Positions 33,602 through 44,179 of a stretch of 64,000 nucleotides of DNA are shown here, one piece after another. Under the pieces are notes generated by a model. It searched no databases, was not told where the DNA came from, and saw only the letters and a list, made by a program, of their open reading frames with translations. The position numbers were made by a program, and so were the translations under genes. The number at the start of each line of letters is the position of its first letter. Positions within the stretch are counted from its first letter, which is position 1. Source of the DNA: Proteles cristata cristata (lineage: Eukaryota > Chordata > Mammalia > Carnivora > Hyaenidae); assembly GCA_017311185.1 (NCBI GenBank), contig JAESUZ010001073.1, positions 1,116,001-1,180,000 of the forward strand, read 5' to 3'.

Positions 33602-33744
33602 GTGGTGCGTCAGTGGTTCAGTCAGCTGGGTGTCCAACTCTTGATCTTAGCTCAGGTCTTCAGCTCAAGGTCTTGAGTGCAAGCCCTGCATCGGGCCCTG
33701 CATTGGGCACCATGCTGGGCATGAGGTCTACGTAAAAAAAAAAA
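33602..33744 (+). mobile_element. SINEC 1 of a four-copy cluster
   Basis: Old short copy (gtggtgcgtcagtggttcag). The left flank agatctacttca (33590-33601) is the same as the sequence after the fourth copy, so this copy defines the outer TSD. Confidence 0.85.
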
Positions 33745-33756
33745 AAAAAGGAATCA

Positions 33757-33950
33757 GGGGCACCTGGGTGGCTCAGTCAGGTAAGTGTCTGACTTTGGCT
33801 CAGGTCATGATCTCACTGTCTGTGGGTTCGAGCCCCGTGTTGGGCTCTATGCTGACAGCTCAGAGGCTGGACCCTTCTTCAGATTCTGTGTCTCCCTCGC
33901 TCATACTTTGTCTCTCTCAAGAATAAATAAAACATTTTTTTAAGTTAAAA
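33757..33950 (+). mobile_element. SINEC 2 of the cluster
   Basis: ggggcacctgggtggctcag head. aaaaggaatcag / aaaagaaatcag flank it, showing insertion just behind the tail of copy 1. Confidence 0.93.
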
Positions 33951-33961
33951 AAAAGAAATCA

Positions 33962-34070
33962 GACCTTCTTTGGACCATCTCACTTGCTCAGGCAGTAGAG
34001 CATGCAACTCTTGACCTCAGGGTCATGAATTCAAGCCCCATGTGGGCATGGAGCCTACTTTAAAAGAAAA
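33962..34070 (+). mobile_element. SINEC 3 of the cluster
   Basis: Short old-type copy (ttgctcaggcagtagagcat, gaattcaagccccatgtggg) ending taaaagaaaagata. Its head is degraded. Confidence 0.75.
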
Positions 34071-34081
34071 GATAGAGAGAG

Positions 34082-34300
34082 AGGTGCCTGGCTGGCTCAG
34101 TCAGCTGGGCATCCGACTCGGCTCAGGTCATGATCTTGCAGTTTGTGAGTTCAAGCCCTGCATCAGGCTCTGTGCTGCTGACAGCTCAGAGCCTGGAGCC
34201 TGTTTCAGATTCTGTGTCCCCCTCTCTCTCTGTCCCTCCCCTGCTCATGCTCTTTTTCTATCTCTCAAGAATAAATAAAATTTTTTAAAAATTTAAAAAA
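34082..34300 (+). mobile_element. SINEC 4 of the cluster
   Basis: aggtgcctggctggctcagt head, long A tail, then agatctacttca at 34301-34312, which pairs with 33590-33601. Confidence 0.93.
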
Positions 34301-34489
34301 AGATCTACTTCAACAATTATCTCTGTATAGGGGGATATATCTAGTGGAGCTCTTCAGCTCAGGATTTCATAAGAGCAATAGAAAAATCTCTTGTGAGTGA
34401 CTAAATCTCCACTGTTTAAGGGCACATACAATATTACCATATGTATCTCCATAAAAATCAATAATAATGAGCAATAGCATGTACATGTC

Positions 34490-34675
34490 AAGTACAGCCT
34501 CTGTATCTTATATGGATTGTCTCATTTCCTCAAAATAACCCTATGAGGTTGAAACTATTATTATCTCCATTTTATAGGTGAGGAAACTGAGGGTCAAAAA
34601 GTCAAGTAACTTCCTTATGGGTCACAGAGCTAATGGGCAGTGAGCTGGGAGACAAAGCCTGAGGTTGACTCCCAT
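34490..34675 (-). mobile_element. MIR, antisense
   Basis: aaccctatgaggttgaaact, tccattttataggtgaggaa, actgagggtcaaaaagtcaa, gggtcacagagctaatgggc. Confidence 0.75.
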
Positions 34676-35500
34676 GAATTTAGAGGACATACAGGTATTT
34701 TTGATGTCAGTTACTAGCACCTGCTTATGAAGGAAATGATGACACCCCATTAGCAATGCAGATAAGGAAATGCAGCAAGTCTGGTCTTAACCCTTATGTA
34801 CTTTCTTCCAGCCCAATCTCAAGGACTGACCTCTAGCGCTTATATGAACAGAAGACCTTACATCTTTTTGAAGTAACAGGAGACAGTAGGCAAGGTAGAG
34901 AAACTGGGGGAGTTAAATTATCTGAATGCACAGGTTCCTAGTCAAACCGCAGCTTATGAGTATGTGCAAATAAGGGAAGGCCGTGCTCAAATCCCTTAGG
35001 CCCTTTACAGTGGGTCTAACTGCACCTCAGTGGATTCTGCCTTTGCCTGGATCTTTCCTCCACCTCCCAAAGGGGCTTTTATAGTGTGGAGCCCAGGGGA
35101 TTCCACTGTGCAAGTGATTGCATAATGCCATGCCATCACTTCATTCATGTGGACATTTCTTTTGTAAATTGACTTTTCTCTTTCACTTTTTCCAGTGTCT
35201 ACTGGAAAAATGCTCCAATATTGCCATTGAAGTAGAAGAGCCAAAATATTAATATTTATTTACCTTATTCCATTTTTAGCAGAATTCTTAAAAACAGTGC
35301 TGTGCCCTTCTACCTCCAAGATAGGCCACCTGCAAATGTTCGTTTTAAATTGCCAGGGTCTTATGTTCCTGGCACGATCTGTTTGTTCCTGAAAGAGATG
35401 GCTTCCAACATTGTATCTCCAAGAATAAGCGTTCTTCTCTCAAACAAATCAGGTTGAGGCCATCAGTTAAAACAGAATTTAATAATTATTAAATCAATAA
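34676..35500. other. Unassigned sequence
   Basis: No repeat recognised. The end (35470-35510) has four TAAT cores in about 45 bases (taataattattaaatc, aataattaatgcatt), as found in homeodomain-binding clusters or simply in AT-rich DNA. Confidence 0.4.
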
Positions 35501-35549
35501 TTAATGCATTGTGTTAGCTAAAATGGGATTTAAAAAAATCTTAGATGAA

Positions 35550-35890
35550 TCATTAACAATGATGATGTGGCCAAACACAAAACACATACTATATGCTGAG
35601 GGTGTGGGAAAACAGACATTCTCATATGTTGCTGGTAGAGGTAGCAATCGAAACTTTTCACAGACAGCAATCTGGCAATATCTATTGAAATTACAAATGC
35701 ATTTACAGATGATTCATAGGTGATTCGCTGCAGTATCATTTTGCAAGACCAAAAGATTGCTGTGTAACTATCTATCAATAAGGTACATACAATGCAAACT
35801 TTTTTTTTTTTTTTTTTTTTTTACAATGCAAACTTTTCAAACATCGAGAAAGCTCTACCGGTGATATGGAATGGTATCTAAACTACATGT
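35550..35890 (+). mobile_element. Old L1 (L1M) ORF2-end fragment
   Basis: gctgagggtgtgggaaaaca, cattctcatatgttgctggt, cagcaatctggcaatatcta, aaattacaaatgcatttaca then gatatggaatggtatctaaa. A poly(T) insertion interrupts it. Confidence 0.65.
35804..35821 (-). mobile_element. Poly(T)-only insertion with 16-bp TSD
   Basis: Eighteen T residues beyond the duplication, and nothing else, between two identical copies of tacaatgcaaactttt (35788-35803 and 35822-35837). The restored site ctttt/ca resembles an L1 endonuclease nick. Best read as a retroposon truncated to its tail. Confidence 0.75.
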
Positions 35891-35894
35891 GTGA

Positions 35895-36695
35895 GTGTGT
35901 GTGCATGCACATGCGCTGTGGTGCACGGGTAGATGTTCAACCACCAGTTCCCCAGGTGTGGTTCCATGAATGCGGGTTGACAAGGAAAATGAAAGTCAAA
36001 AAATGAAGATGAATTCTGAAGCTTCGCTGGTTTATCAATGAAGTCAGTGACTTCTTTTTCAAATCAGAAGATACCTTCAAATACTGGAAGGCTACTTCCT
36101 CAATCTTTTGTTATATTCACAAGAACCAACTTTTAGTTTTAATTTGTATTAACATTTTGCCATCATTTTCTTAATTCTAGACAATCAGTGAAATAAAAAA
36201 TTAAGTCCTGATTTGTATCAGTTGCTGATATCTATGCGGGAGATGCTCCCCCAGTGGCCAACTTCAAGCTAGCAATGTGACTCACTGAATACACAGCGGG
36301 AAGAGATGAACATGACTATATGAACATCATTATATAGCATTTCCGCCACATAGATACAGTAGATGCAAATAATCTTGTGACATACATGTAATACTGAAAT
36401 GTAATAAAATAATTAGGAAGTGATTTTTAGCATTTGTTACCTTCTATATTACTTAATTGCAAGTGTACTGATTTTTTTTCAGTAGTGGCTCTATTCTCTG
36501 TTTAGTAATCAGCTCACAAAATTCCTGAAAAAGTGTAACAATTGGCTCTCATTCACTTATGAGATGGCACTATACCAATTATGTGTATAAATGTATACAT
36601 CCCACCAGGAAGCAAAAAATGCATTTGGATGAAAATCTAAAGGAAGTGCAATGTAGAGACCTTTTAAATGGTATGAGCAAGGTCAAGGAAACACA
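35895..36695. other. Unassigned sequence
   Basis: Begins with a degenerate (TG)n near 35890-35920. Otherwise nothing recognised. Confidence 0.45.
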
Positions 36696-36699
36696 AAAG

Positions 36700-36805
36700 G
36701 ATGCTGATAGATCTGTGAATATACCAAAAGATGTTGAATTTTACACTTCAAGTGGGTGGAATGAATCGTATATAAAGTATATCTCAATCAAGCTGTTTTG
36801 AAAAA
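36700..36805 (+). mobile_element. Old L1 3' terminus
   Basis: gttgaattttacacttcaag, gtgggtggaatgaatcgtat, tatatctcaatcaagctgtt. Confidence 0.6.
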
Positions 36806-37196
36806 AGAGAGAAATGCTGAGGCTCCCAGGGACTAGAGGGGGCAGGAAGCCATTACCATCCCTATGCCTTATGGGGAAGAGAAGGGGGTAGTTTTACCAG
36901 AGCCCTGTGAGAGATAAGGATCCAGCGGAAGGGCTTCCAGCAAGAGCTTTAGTTATAGAGGGACTCAGCCACCACCTCAACTGTAGCTCAAAAACAGAGG
37001 AAACTGGGGAGTGTGGAGAATAGCTCAACTTTTCACTCGCCTGTCCTTCAGTGTCCTACTGGTACATCACATTGGCCAAACTCAACTGTGAGTCAGAGAG
37101 TTAGGGAACATGGCTGATAGACTCATAGGGGTCAATTCCACAGGGCTCAGAGCAGATCCATAAGGGTTAGATGATGGATCTGAGGGCAAACAGAAT

Positions 37197-37234
<38 letters not shown>

Positions 37235-37485
37235 TTGCTAATAACTTATATGTATAGTATATTTCTGGAAGAAACACAATTAAATTGTTAATATGGGTTG
37301 GCTTCAGTGAAGGAGAAATAAAGAAGCACATAGGCTTTTCACTCCATAACACTTGTAGCTTTTGAATTTTGAGCCATGCTCAAATATTACCTATTTTGAA
37401 AAAGAAATACCATTTTTGTTAAAAATGAAAATAAACCAAAAAACAAGTAAGTCTCTTAGTCATTAAGGCAGATCACAAATCACTT
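36806..37485. other. Unassigned sequence with (AC)n
   Basis: Unique apart from the microsatellite at 37199-37232. Confidence 0.5.
37199..37232. repeat. (AC)n microsatellite
   Basis: About 17 AC units. Confidence 0.97.
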
Positions 37486-37489
37486 GATT

Positions 37490-37860
37490 CTTCTATGTCC
37501 TGAGCACCAGATAGGACTATAGCTCCCTAACCCTGCTGAGGTGGGTGTGGCTACAGGCCGGATTTGAAGAATGGAATATGAGCACAGGTAATGCGTGTCA
37601 CACCCAAGTAGAGGCTTTAAGAGCCAGTGTATTTCCCTTTCTCCCACCTCATAAATCATGGAGGCAGCTACCAAGACAGAGCCACTGTCAGCCAGAGTCC
37701 ATAATGTGTAGGGACTAACACCCTTTCTTCTACCACCATTGCACTGACTTTGGACATGTAGCTTGAGTGAGAAATAGCTTTTGTTACTTTAAATTACCAA
37801 GATTGTGGGATTTTTTTGCCATAGCATAAACTTAGTCTATCCTCACTGACACAAGATGGA
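37490..37860 (+). mobile_element. MaLR/ERVL-type LTR fragment
   Basis: acttgagtgagaaatagctt, ttgttactttaaattaccaa, gccatagcataaacttagtc, tatcctcactgacacaag follow the shared 3' end of these LTRs. Confidence 0.5.
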
Positions 37861-38104
37861 ATCCGATGGCTCCTGGCATTATTTCCAAATCAAAAATACA
37901 TGATTTTTAAAAACAGTTACATTTACCCTCTTGTATTAAAAATAATACACATATTTTTACCTGTAGAAATATCACTGTTTGCAATGATGATATGTATATC
38001 AATTGGTGAATATTAATGCTAAGCTTACATTCGGCCATTTGTATCAAAACCTCAAAAATATGTACTGTTAGGCCAAACAATTCTACTTCTATGAATTAAT
38101 GCTA

Positions 38105-38372
38105 ATGTAATAAAAATAACAATGGCTAAGTTTTATTGAACAGTTATGCAGCAGGCACTATTCTAAGTACTCTGAATAAAGGGACTGAGAATGTTCATAG
38201 TAATCCTATGATGTATGACCTATTATTATTACTCAACTTTTATACAAAGAGACTGAGGCTGGTAGAAGTTGAACAACTTGCTAAAACTTATATAACTAAT
38301 AGTTAGAGGATACAGGATTTAAACTCATCAGCCTGACTCCAAGGCCTGTGCTTTCAACCATTGTGATACACT
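38105..38372 (-). mobile_element. MIR, nearly full length, antisense
   Basis: gcaggcactattctaagtac, agagactgaggctggtagaa, gttagaggatacaggattta, aactcatcagcctgactcc, aaccattgtgatacactgct. Confidence 0.7.
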
Positions 38373-38377
38373 GCTAC

Positions 38378-38609
38378 TTTTTTTTTTAACGTTTATTTAT
38401 TTTCGTGAGAGAGAAAGAGATTGAGAGAAAGAGAGACAGAATGTGAGCAGGAGAGGGGCAGAGAGAGAGGGAGAAACAGAATCTGAAGCAGGCTCCAGAC
38501 TCTGAGCTGCCAGCACAGAGCCGAATGCCAGGCTCGAACCCACAAACCACGAGATCATGATCTGAGCCAAAGTCAGATGCTCAACCAACTGAGCCACGCA
38601 GGTGCCCCT
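38378..38609 (-). mobile_element. SINEC
   Basis: Antisense copy flanked by short ctactt motifs. Body gagccacgcaggtgcccc. Confidence 0.9.
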
Positions 38610-38915
38610 ACTTCTTTTTTTTTTTTTTTAATTTCCCCTTTATTTCTTCTTTGACCTACATATTTCTTAATTTCCAAATGTATGTCTCTTTCTAGCAATC
38701 TTTATTTCCAACTTTATTGAGGAATAACTGACATATGTAGTTGCACATATTTAAAGTGTACAACGTGATGATTTGACATATATATATATATACACACACA
38801 TCATAGAATGATTGCTAAGATTGAGATAATTAACACTTCTATCACCTCACACAGCTAACAGATTGTTTTTTAATGGTGAGAATGCTTAAGATCTACTGTC
38901 AGCAACTTTCAAATA

Positions 38916-39617
38916 CAGAGCACCGTCAACTTATAATGGGGTTATGTCCTGGTAAGCTTACTGTAAGTTGAAAATATCACACAACTCAAAACTGCATTTA
39001 AGGGGCACCTGGGTGGCTCAGTTGGTTGAGTGCCCAGCTTCAGCCCAGATCATGATCTCACAGGTCACGGGTTCGAGCCGTGCGTCATGCTCTGTGTTGA
39101 CATCTCAGAGCCCGGAGCCTGTCTTTGGATTTTGTGTCTCCCTCTCTCTCGGACCCTCCCCTATTCACGCTGTCTCTCTTTCTTTCTCTCAAAAATAAAT
39201 AAAACATTAAAAATATTTTTTAATTAAAAAAAACTGCATTTAATACACCTAACCTATGGAACATCACAACTTAGCCCAGCACACCTTAAATGTGCTCAGA
39301 ACACTAGCCTACAGTTGGGCTAATCATCTAACACAAAACCTATTTTATAACAAAGTGTTGAGTATCTCATGTAATGCATTGAATACTGTAGTGAAAGTGA
39401 CGAACAGAACAGATGTATGGATGCTGATTGTCAGTGTATCAGCTGCTGCTGCCCAGCATCATGAGAGAGGGTCATACTGCATATCACTTGCCCAGGAAAA
39501 GGGAAAAGATCCAAATTCAAACTCTGAAGTGTGGCTTCTACTGACTGTGTATGGCCCTCACACCACCATAAAGTTGAAAGATCATAGGTCGAACCATACT
39601 AAGTTGGGGACCATCTG
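38916..39617. mobile_element. Tigger-type (MER2-like) DNA transposon
   Basis: Inverted ends: cagagcaccgtcaacttata at the left and the complement cagatggtccccaacttagt at the right, sharing CAGA...CAACTTA. Interior aacctatggaacatcacaac, ccttaaatgtgctcagaaca, gcccagcatcatgagagagg matches the MER2/Tigger group. TA target site on the left, decayed to TG on the right. Confidence 0.75.
39002..39229 (+). mobile_element. SINEC inside the Tigger
   Basis: TSD aaaactgcatttaa at 38988-39001 and 39230-39243, in the transposon's own sequence. Confidence 0.95.
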
Positions 39618-40027
39618 TGTTCAGTACCATGTTATTAACTGTAGTCACCATGCTGTACACTAGACCCTTAGAACTTCATCTTCTTATAAGTGAAAGTTTG
39701 TACCCTCTGACCTACATCTCCTCATTTTCCCCTTCCCCCAACTCCTGGCAACCTGTTCCTGTGAAATCTGTTTACTTTACAGTCCATGTAAGTGATACCA
39801 TACCTATTGCTACTTTAAATAGCTTTAAGGATGTAAAGTATAGTACTGCTTTAGAATAACAAAACAGGGAAACAAATCTAATGTCCAAATGTGAGAGGCA
39901 TTGAGTCAATTGTAGTAGCACCTGTGATAGAATGCCATCCTTCTACAGCCATTTTTTAAATCTCAAAGAGGAAAACTGTCTGCAATATATAAAAATAAGA
40001 ATACATTTTAAAATCTTGTCCCTATAG

Positions 40028-40242
40028 GGCACCTGGGTGGCTCAGTCAGTTAAGCGTCCAATTGGCAGGAATTCGTTGATTTCAGAGTTTTGTGGGTTTG
40101 AGCCCTGCATCGGGCTTTGTGCCAAAAGTTCAGCTCAGAGCCTGGAGCCTGTTTCAGATTCTCATGTCTCCCTCTCTCTCTGACCTCTTCTGCTCTGCTG
40201 CCTCTCTCTCAGAAATAAATAACACATTAAAACAATTAATAT
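40028..40242 (+). mobile_element. SINEC
   Basis: Flanked by taaaatcttgtcc / taaaatcttgttc. Carries a small internal insertion (ggcaggaattcgttgatttc). Confidence 0.9.
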
Positions 40243-40253
40243 AAAATCTTGTT

Positions 40254-40464
40254 CTTTTTTTAATGTTTATTTTGAGAGAGAGAGAGTGCGTGCATGCACA
40301 CATGTGTGAGTGGGGGAGGGGCATAGAGAGGGAGTCAGAGAATCCAAGGAGGCTCCACTTTGTCAGTGTGGAGCCCAACACAGGGCTCAAATCCATAAAC
40401 CATGAACATGGCCTGAGCCAAAATCAGGAGTTGGACACTCACTGAGTAAGCCACCCATGTACCA
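40254..40464 (-). mobile_element. SINEC, head-to-tail opposite its neighbour
   Basis: Antisense copy about a dozen bases after the previous SINE. Its purine stretch includes gtgcgtgcatgcacacatgt. Confidence 0.88.
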
Positions 40465-40689
40465 CTGTGCTATTTTTTTAAAGTATATGCATAGACAAAA
40501 GTCTAGAAAGCTTAGTAGTAGATCTCGTAGTAGATCTTAAATGAGTTTTTCTAAGTGCCTACATGTATTTTATGATTTTCGACACCATGATAAATCCTAA
40601 CATTAAAAGTACCACCCCTGAGCTCGTACAGTAGATCCTGATTACATCTATGTGACTATGTGACATAGTAAGACCCCAGGGAACAGGAG

Positions 40690-41060
40690 TTGGGATGTGG
40701 AAGAGTGAAATGGGATGGAAGGAAAGCCAAACCAAGGATGTGGTTGTGTCATAAAGCTGATCGCCACTGTGGGAAACTATAGTGTTTTCTCTAGAAATCT
40801 CTCCACAGAGCCAGGTATAATAGACCTCACCATTGTCTGCCAGAGGACGTAAGGCAGGAGGATTTAGCCACAGCCCCTTACCAGTTGGTCAAGTGCATGG
40901 AGTCCCTCCTATCTCCCCATCTACACATTTGCCAGAAGGCATCCCACTGGCCACAGCAGAGAGCCTGGGGCAGAAAGTCGGTGCTGAGCCCAACAGCTGG
41001 GTGAGGTGCTAGAAGGAAATCGAAGTGGAAAAAGGTGAATTGAGATGATGAGCAGTGGAG
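40690..41060. repeat. Diverged dispersed repeat (copy B)
   Basis: Partner of 12060-12470. Ordered motifs gatcgccactgtgggaaact, tctgccagaggacgtaaggc, agtgcatggagtccctccta. Confidence 0.4.
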
Positions 41061-41152
41061 TAAAAAGACAGGGATCTTATAGCTTTGTATAAAGTTTAGA
41101 GATTGAAATACCAGCTTCATGTCATGAATCTCCTTAGAATGTGGTAAAACCC

Positions 41153-41292
41153 GGAGCGCCTGGGTGGCTCAGTGAGTTAAGCGTCCAACTTTGGTTCAGG
41201 TCATGAGCTCATAGTTCGTGAGTTTCAGCCAGGCATCAGGCTTACTGCTCTCAGCACTGACCCCAGCCCGGTTTGGATCCTCTGTCTCTCTC

Positions 41293-41335
<43 letters not shown>

Positions 41336-41368
41336 GTCTCTCAAAAAAAAGTAAGTATTTAAGAAATA
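41153..41368 (+). mobile_element. SINEC with (TC)n array
   Basis: ggagcgcctgggtggctcag head. The pyrimidine section has become an imperfect (TC)n of about 60 bases (41283-41345). Confidence 0.9.
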
Positions 41369-42106
41369 AGAATTGGTGAGATCCAAGTTCTATATTATTT
41401 TTCTTTTAGAATAAGACCTAGTGGAGTTAGAAAAGGCTAAGTGAAAGGCCCTGAAACTATCCATGTCCCCATCCAGTCAGCTTTGTAAATGAGAAACCAT
41501 GTCACATCTCAGAGGGGCCTGGCAGAGATCAAAACCATCCTCAAAGATTCAAAGGATGCAGGGGTGTGGTTCCCATTAAACACCATCCTGGAATCTACAA
41601 AAGCCAGACTGTGGATGACCTTGTATAACTTGACTTTGATGAAGGAGAAGTCCCAATCACAGCTATGAGGCTGGATGCTATGCCTTCGCTAGAGCAGATT
41701 AACGCGGCCTCAAGTACGCAGTATGCGGTTATTGATCTGGGACATATATTCCTTTCCATATCAATCAAAAAGAAGGATGAAATGCAGTCTACACAACAGT
41801 ATATATTCACAGGCTTGCCCCAAGACCCTGTTAGTTTTTCCATTTTCTGTCATAGGGACCTGTACTGGATGTACATTCTACAAAAATTTACACGGGTCTG
41901 CTATTTTGCGGATACACATTCATGAACAAATGGGACCTGCACACTAGATGCCTTAATAAGACATATATAATCCAGAGGGTCAGAAACGAACCCCAGATCT
42001 AAAAGCCTGACAGACTAGTGCAGGACACGCAGGGATACTCTTGCCAAAGTAAAGGGTAGGTTACTGCCTCATTCACTTACTACCAATAAGAAAGAGGCAC
42101 ATAGAC

Positions 42107-42341
42107 GGGCCCCTGGGTGGCTCAGTCAATTAAGCGTCTGACTTAGGCTCAGGTCATGAGCTCAAGGTTTGTTCCAGCTCCATGTTGGGCTCTGTGCCAA
42201 TAGCTCAGAGCCTGGAGCCTGCTTCAGATTCTGTGTCTCCTTCTGTCTTTGCTCCTCCTCTGCTCCCTGGCTTGCTCTTTCTCTCTCTCTCTCTCTCTCT
42301 CAAAACTAAATAAACATTTAAAACTTTTTAAAGAATGAAAA
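42107..42341 (+). mobile_element. SINEC inside the ERV remnant
   Basis: TSD agaaagaggcacatag (42089-42104) / agaaagacgcacatcg (42342-42357). About 20 bases of the body are deleted around ggtttgttccagctccatg. Confidence 0.92.
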
Positions 42342-42356
42342 AGAAAGACGCACATC

Positions 42357-42570
42357 GGGGCACCTGGGTGGCTGAGTCAGTTAAGCATCCGACTTTGGCG
42401 CTGGTCATGATTTTGTCATGGTTTGTGAGTTCAAGTCCTGTGTCAGGCTCTGCACTAACAGTGGAGAGCCTGCTTGGGATTCTCGCTCTCTGCCTCTCTC
42501 TGCCCCTCCCCTGCTCGTGCTTTCTCTCTTTCTCAAAATAAATATAGAAACAAACAAGCAAAAATAAATG
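42357..42570 (+). mobile_element. SINEC directly after the previous copy
   Basis: ggggcacctgggtggctgag head starts at the last base of the preceding copy's duplicate. Older subtype. Confidence 0.92.
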
Positions 42571-43365
42571 AAGCATTCCCCTTTCTAGGCCTCTCGAGGC
42601 TCTGCTTGCGGAATACTCCACGCTGAGGCACTCTGCTTCAAGCCAACTATATGGTGGCCTGGAAGGTTTGAGTTTTAGAGTAGAGCCCAGAACAGAGAGG
42701 GCCCTGCAGTGGGCCCAGTTTTCAAGAGAAGCAGCCTTGTTGCTTGGGTCATAGGAGCCAGTGGGTCCTGTGGTGGCGGGGAGACCTGTGGAGGAAGGGA
42801 GGTCACGGGAGCTGTCTGGGAAGTCCTGGGGGGTGGGGGGGGGGACCGTGGTACAGACATCTAGGGCTCTCAGAGCAGTGCTGGGCCATTTGCTGCGAAC
42901 AAATATGCATCACTGAAAGGGCAGCTGCTTGCCAAAAGGCTACCTGGCCCTGAGGTAGTGCAAGTACCTCACTACAGGTCATCAAGTGACCGTGTGGCCA
43001 GAAGTGCCCATCCAGAGCTGGATGGTCTCAAACCCCCAGGTTATAAGGGGAGGTGGGCCTGGTGAAAATACATGTAAGGGAGCTGGAGCCTGTGCTTGCG
43101 GAAGTACAGAAAGCACACATAAGCTGCATGAAAGATGACCCCAGACCCCAGGAGCCCCGTGCTGTGGACTGACTGACATCTCTTCCTCGGGGTGGTTTCC
43201 CCAAGACCGCCTAACAAAGGAACAAAAACCCAAACTTGGTTCACAGGTGGATCCGCTTGGTGAGGTGGGTACAGGTTGACAACCGACTGCTGCCCACGTT
43301 TGCATTCAGGGGTGGCCTTGAAAGACAGCAGTGAAGGCACACCCTCCAAATGGGCAGACCACTTA

Positions 43366-43534
43366 AAAAAAATAATAATAAATTGTCTTTGTGCACATTC
43401 ACGTATTAACTCATAAATGTGCATCACTTCTACCCACAAGATGTATATAGGGCTTAAAATTAACACTTGTATTGTTTGTTTTCAATTACCTGGATTTAAA
43501 CTGCATCATCAGTCATAAAAATTCAGTATTTAGC
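43366..43534. other. Unassigned AT-rich sequence
   Basis: Nothing recognised. Confidence 0.45.
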
Positions 43535-44000
43535 TGTTACAGGTCGCACCTACTCCTCAAAAGTAGAGCATTCCTGGGATAACTTTCATGAGCCGAAAAG
43601 GCATAAAGCAAAGAAGCAGTTACCATTAACTTCTATGGAAAATTTTTTGAGCATTCTCAGACCCCCAAAATAACCTCCCTTACGCTTTTCTGATACCTTG
43701 CTACACATCTTGCTAACAGCCACACAAAGCAAATCAAGATAAAAGCTCCTGCTCCCAGACACCTTTCAAAGCTTCGGCAGCTTGATGCTGAGATGCTGAG
43801 TGTCGTTTCAGGAAGGAGCCTGGTGGTGCGCCCCTCGCTGCCTTTCAAACGGCCGGCTGCAAAACAAATGCCAAACATGATTTTTGCTTTTCGCCTTTTT
43901 TCATAAAAGCAAAAATCATCTTCGGCTTTCTTTCAGTAAGCAAAAACAGGTACTGATGTAGGTCTTTTGCAAAAGTGAACTGATGTAATGCGAACTTTCA
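43535..44000. mobile_element. DNA-transposon-like old repeat with hairpin
   Basis: The pattern ttgagcattctcagaccccc - aaaataacctcccttacg - ttgcaaaagtgaactgatg - gcgaactttcagaaagcaag looks like an ancient nonautonomous DNA element, family not named. It contains a perfect 15-bp inverted repeat (43877-43919). Confidence 0.4.
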
Positions 44001-44179
44001 GAAAGCAAGGGATACCTATGTGAACATTGTTAATAAGAGAGAAGGGGAAGATTTCCAAGACCATATGGAGAAGCCGCATAGGAAGTAATTGGCTCTTTGA
44101 GAATTCTATTATTATTGCATCAGCAGTGGGAGGTTTGGTAAACCTTAGCAAAAGAACAAGGAGGCAAATTGAAATAGCA

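Larger units (their letters stand above)
38695..39845 (-). mobile_element. L1 3' region, antisense, split by a Tigger
   Basis: Left part: aactttattgaggaataact, gtacaacgtgatgatttgac, atctactgtcagcaactttc. It resumes at 39618 with cagtaccatgttattaactg, agtcaccatgctgtacacta, cagtccatgtaagtgatacc. The two parts join in register once the transposon is removed. Confidence 0.75.
39855..40600 (+). mobile_element. Old L1M pieces, interrupted
   Basis: gggaaacaaatctaatgtcc and catccttctacagccatttt (39866-39952), with a possible continuation at 40470-40600. Two SINEs of opposite orientation lie between. Confidence 0.5.
41400..43365 (+). pseudogene. ERV-L-like (class III) pol remnant
   Basis: Decayed internal region of an endogenous retrovirus. 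Around 41660-41860 one frame keeps pieces of an RT palm: a VIDL-like block, then a TGLPQ-like block where intact RTs have LPQG. The YxDD box is not found in this frame. At 42640-42990 the nucleotide sequence follows the ERV-L connection region (gtcatcaagtgaccgtgtgg), and at 43215-43270 an RNase H-like block (cttggttcacaggtggatcc). Stops, indels and two SINEs (42107-42570) destroy it. No env, gag or LTR recognised next to it. Old and non-functional. Confidence 0.65.

Noticed and set aside
34676..35510. TAAT-rich run as a homeodomain enhancer
   Set aside because: AT-rich context makes TAAT clusters expected; noted only in the feature entry.
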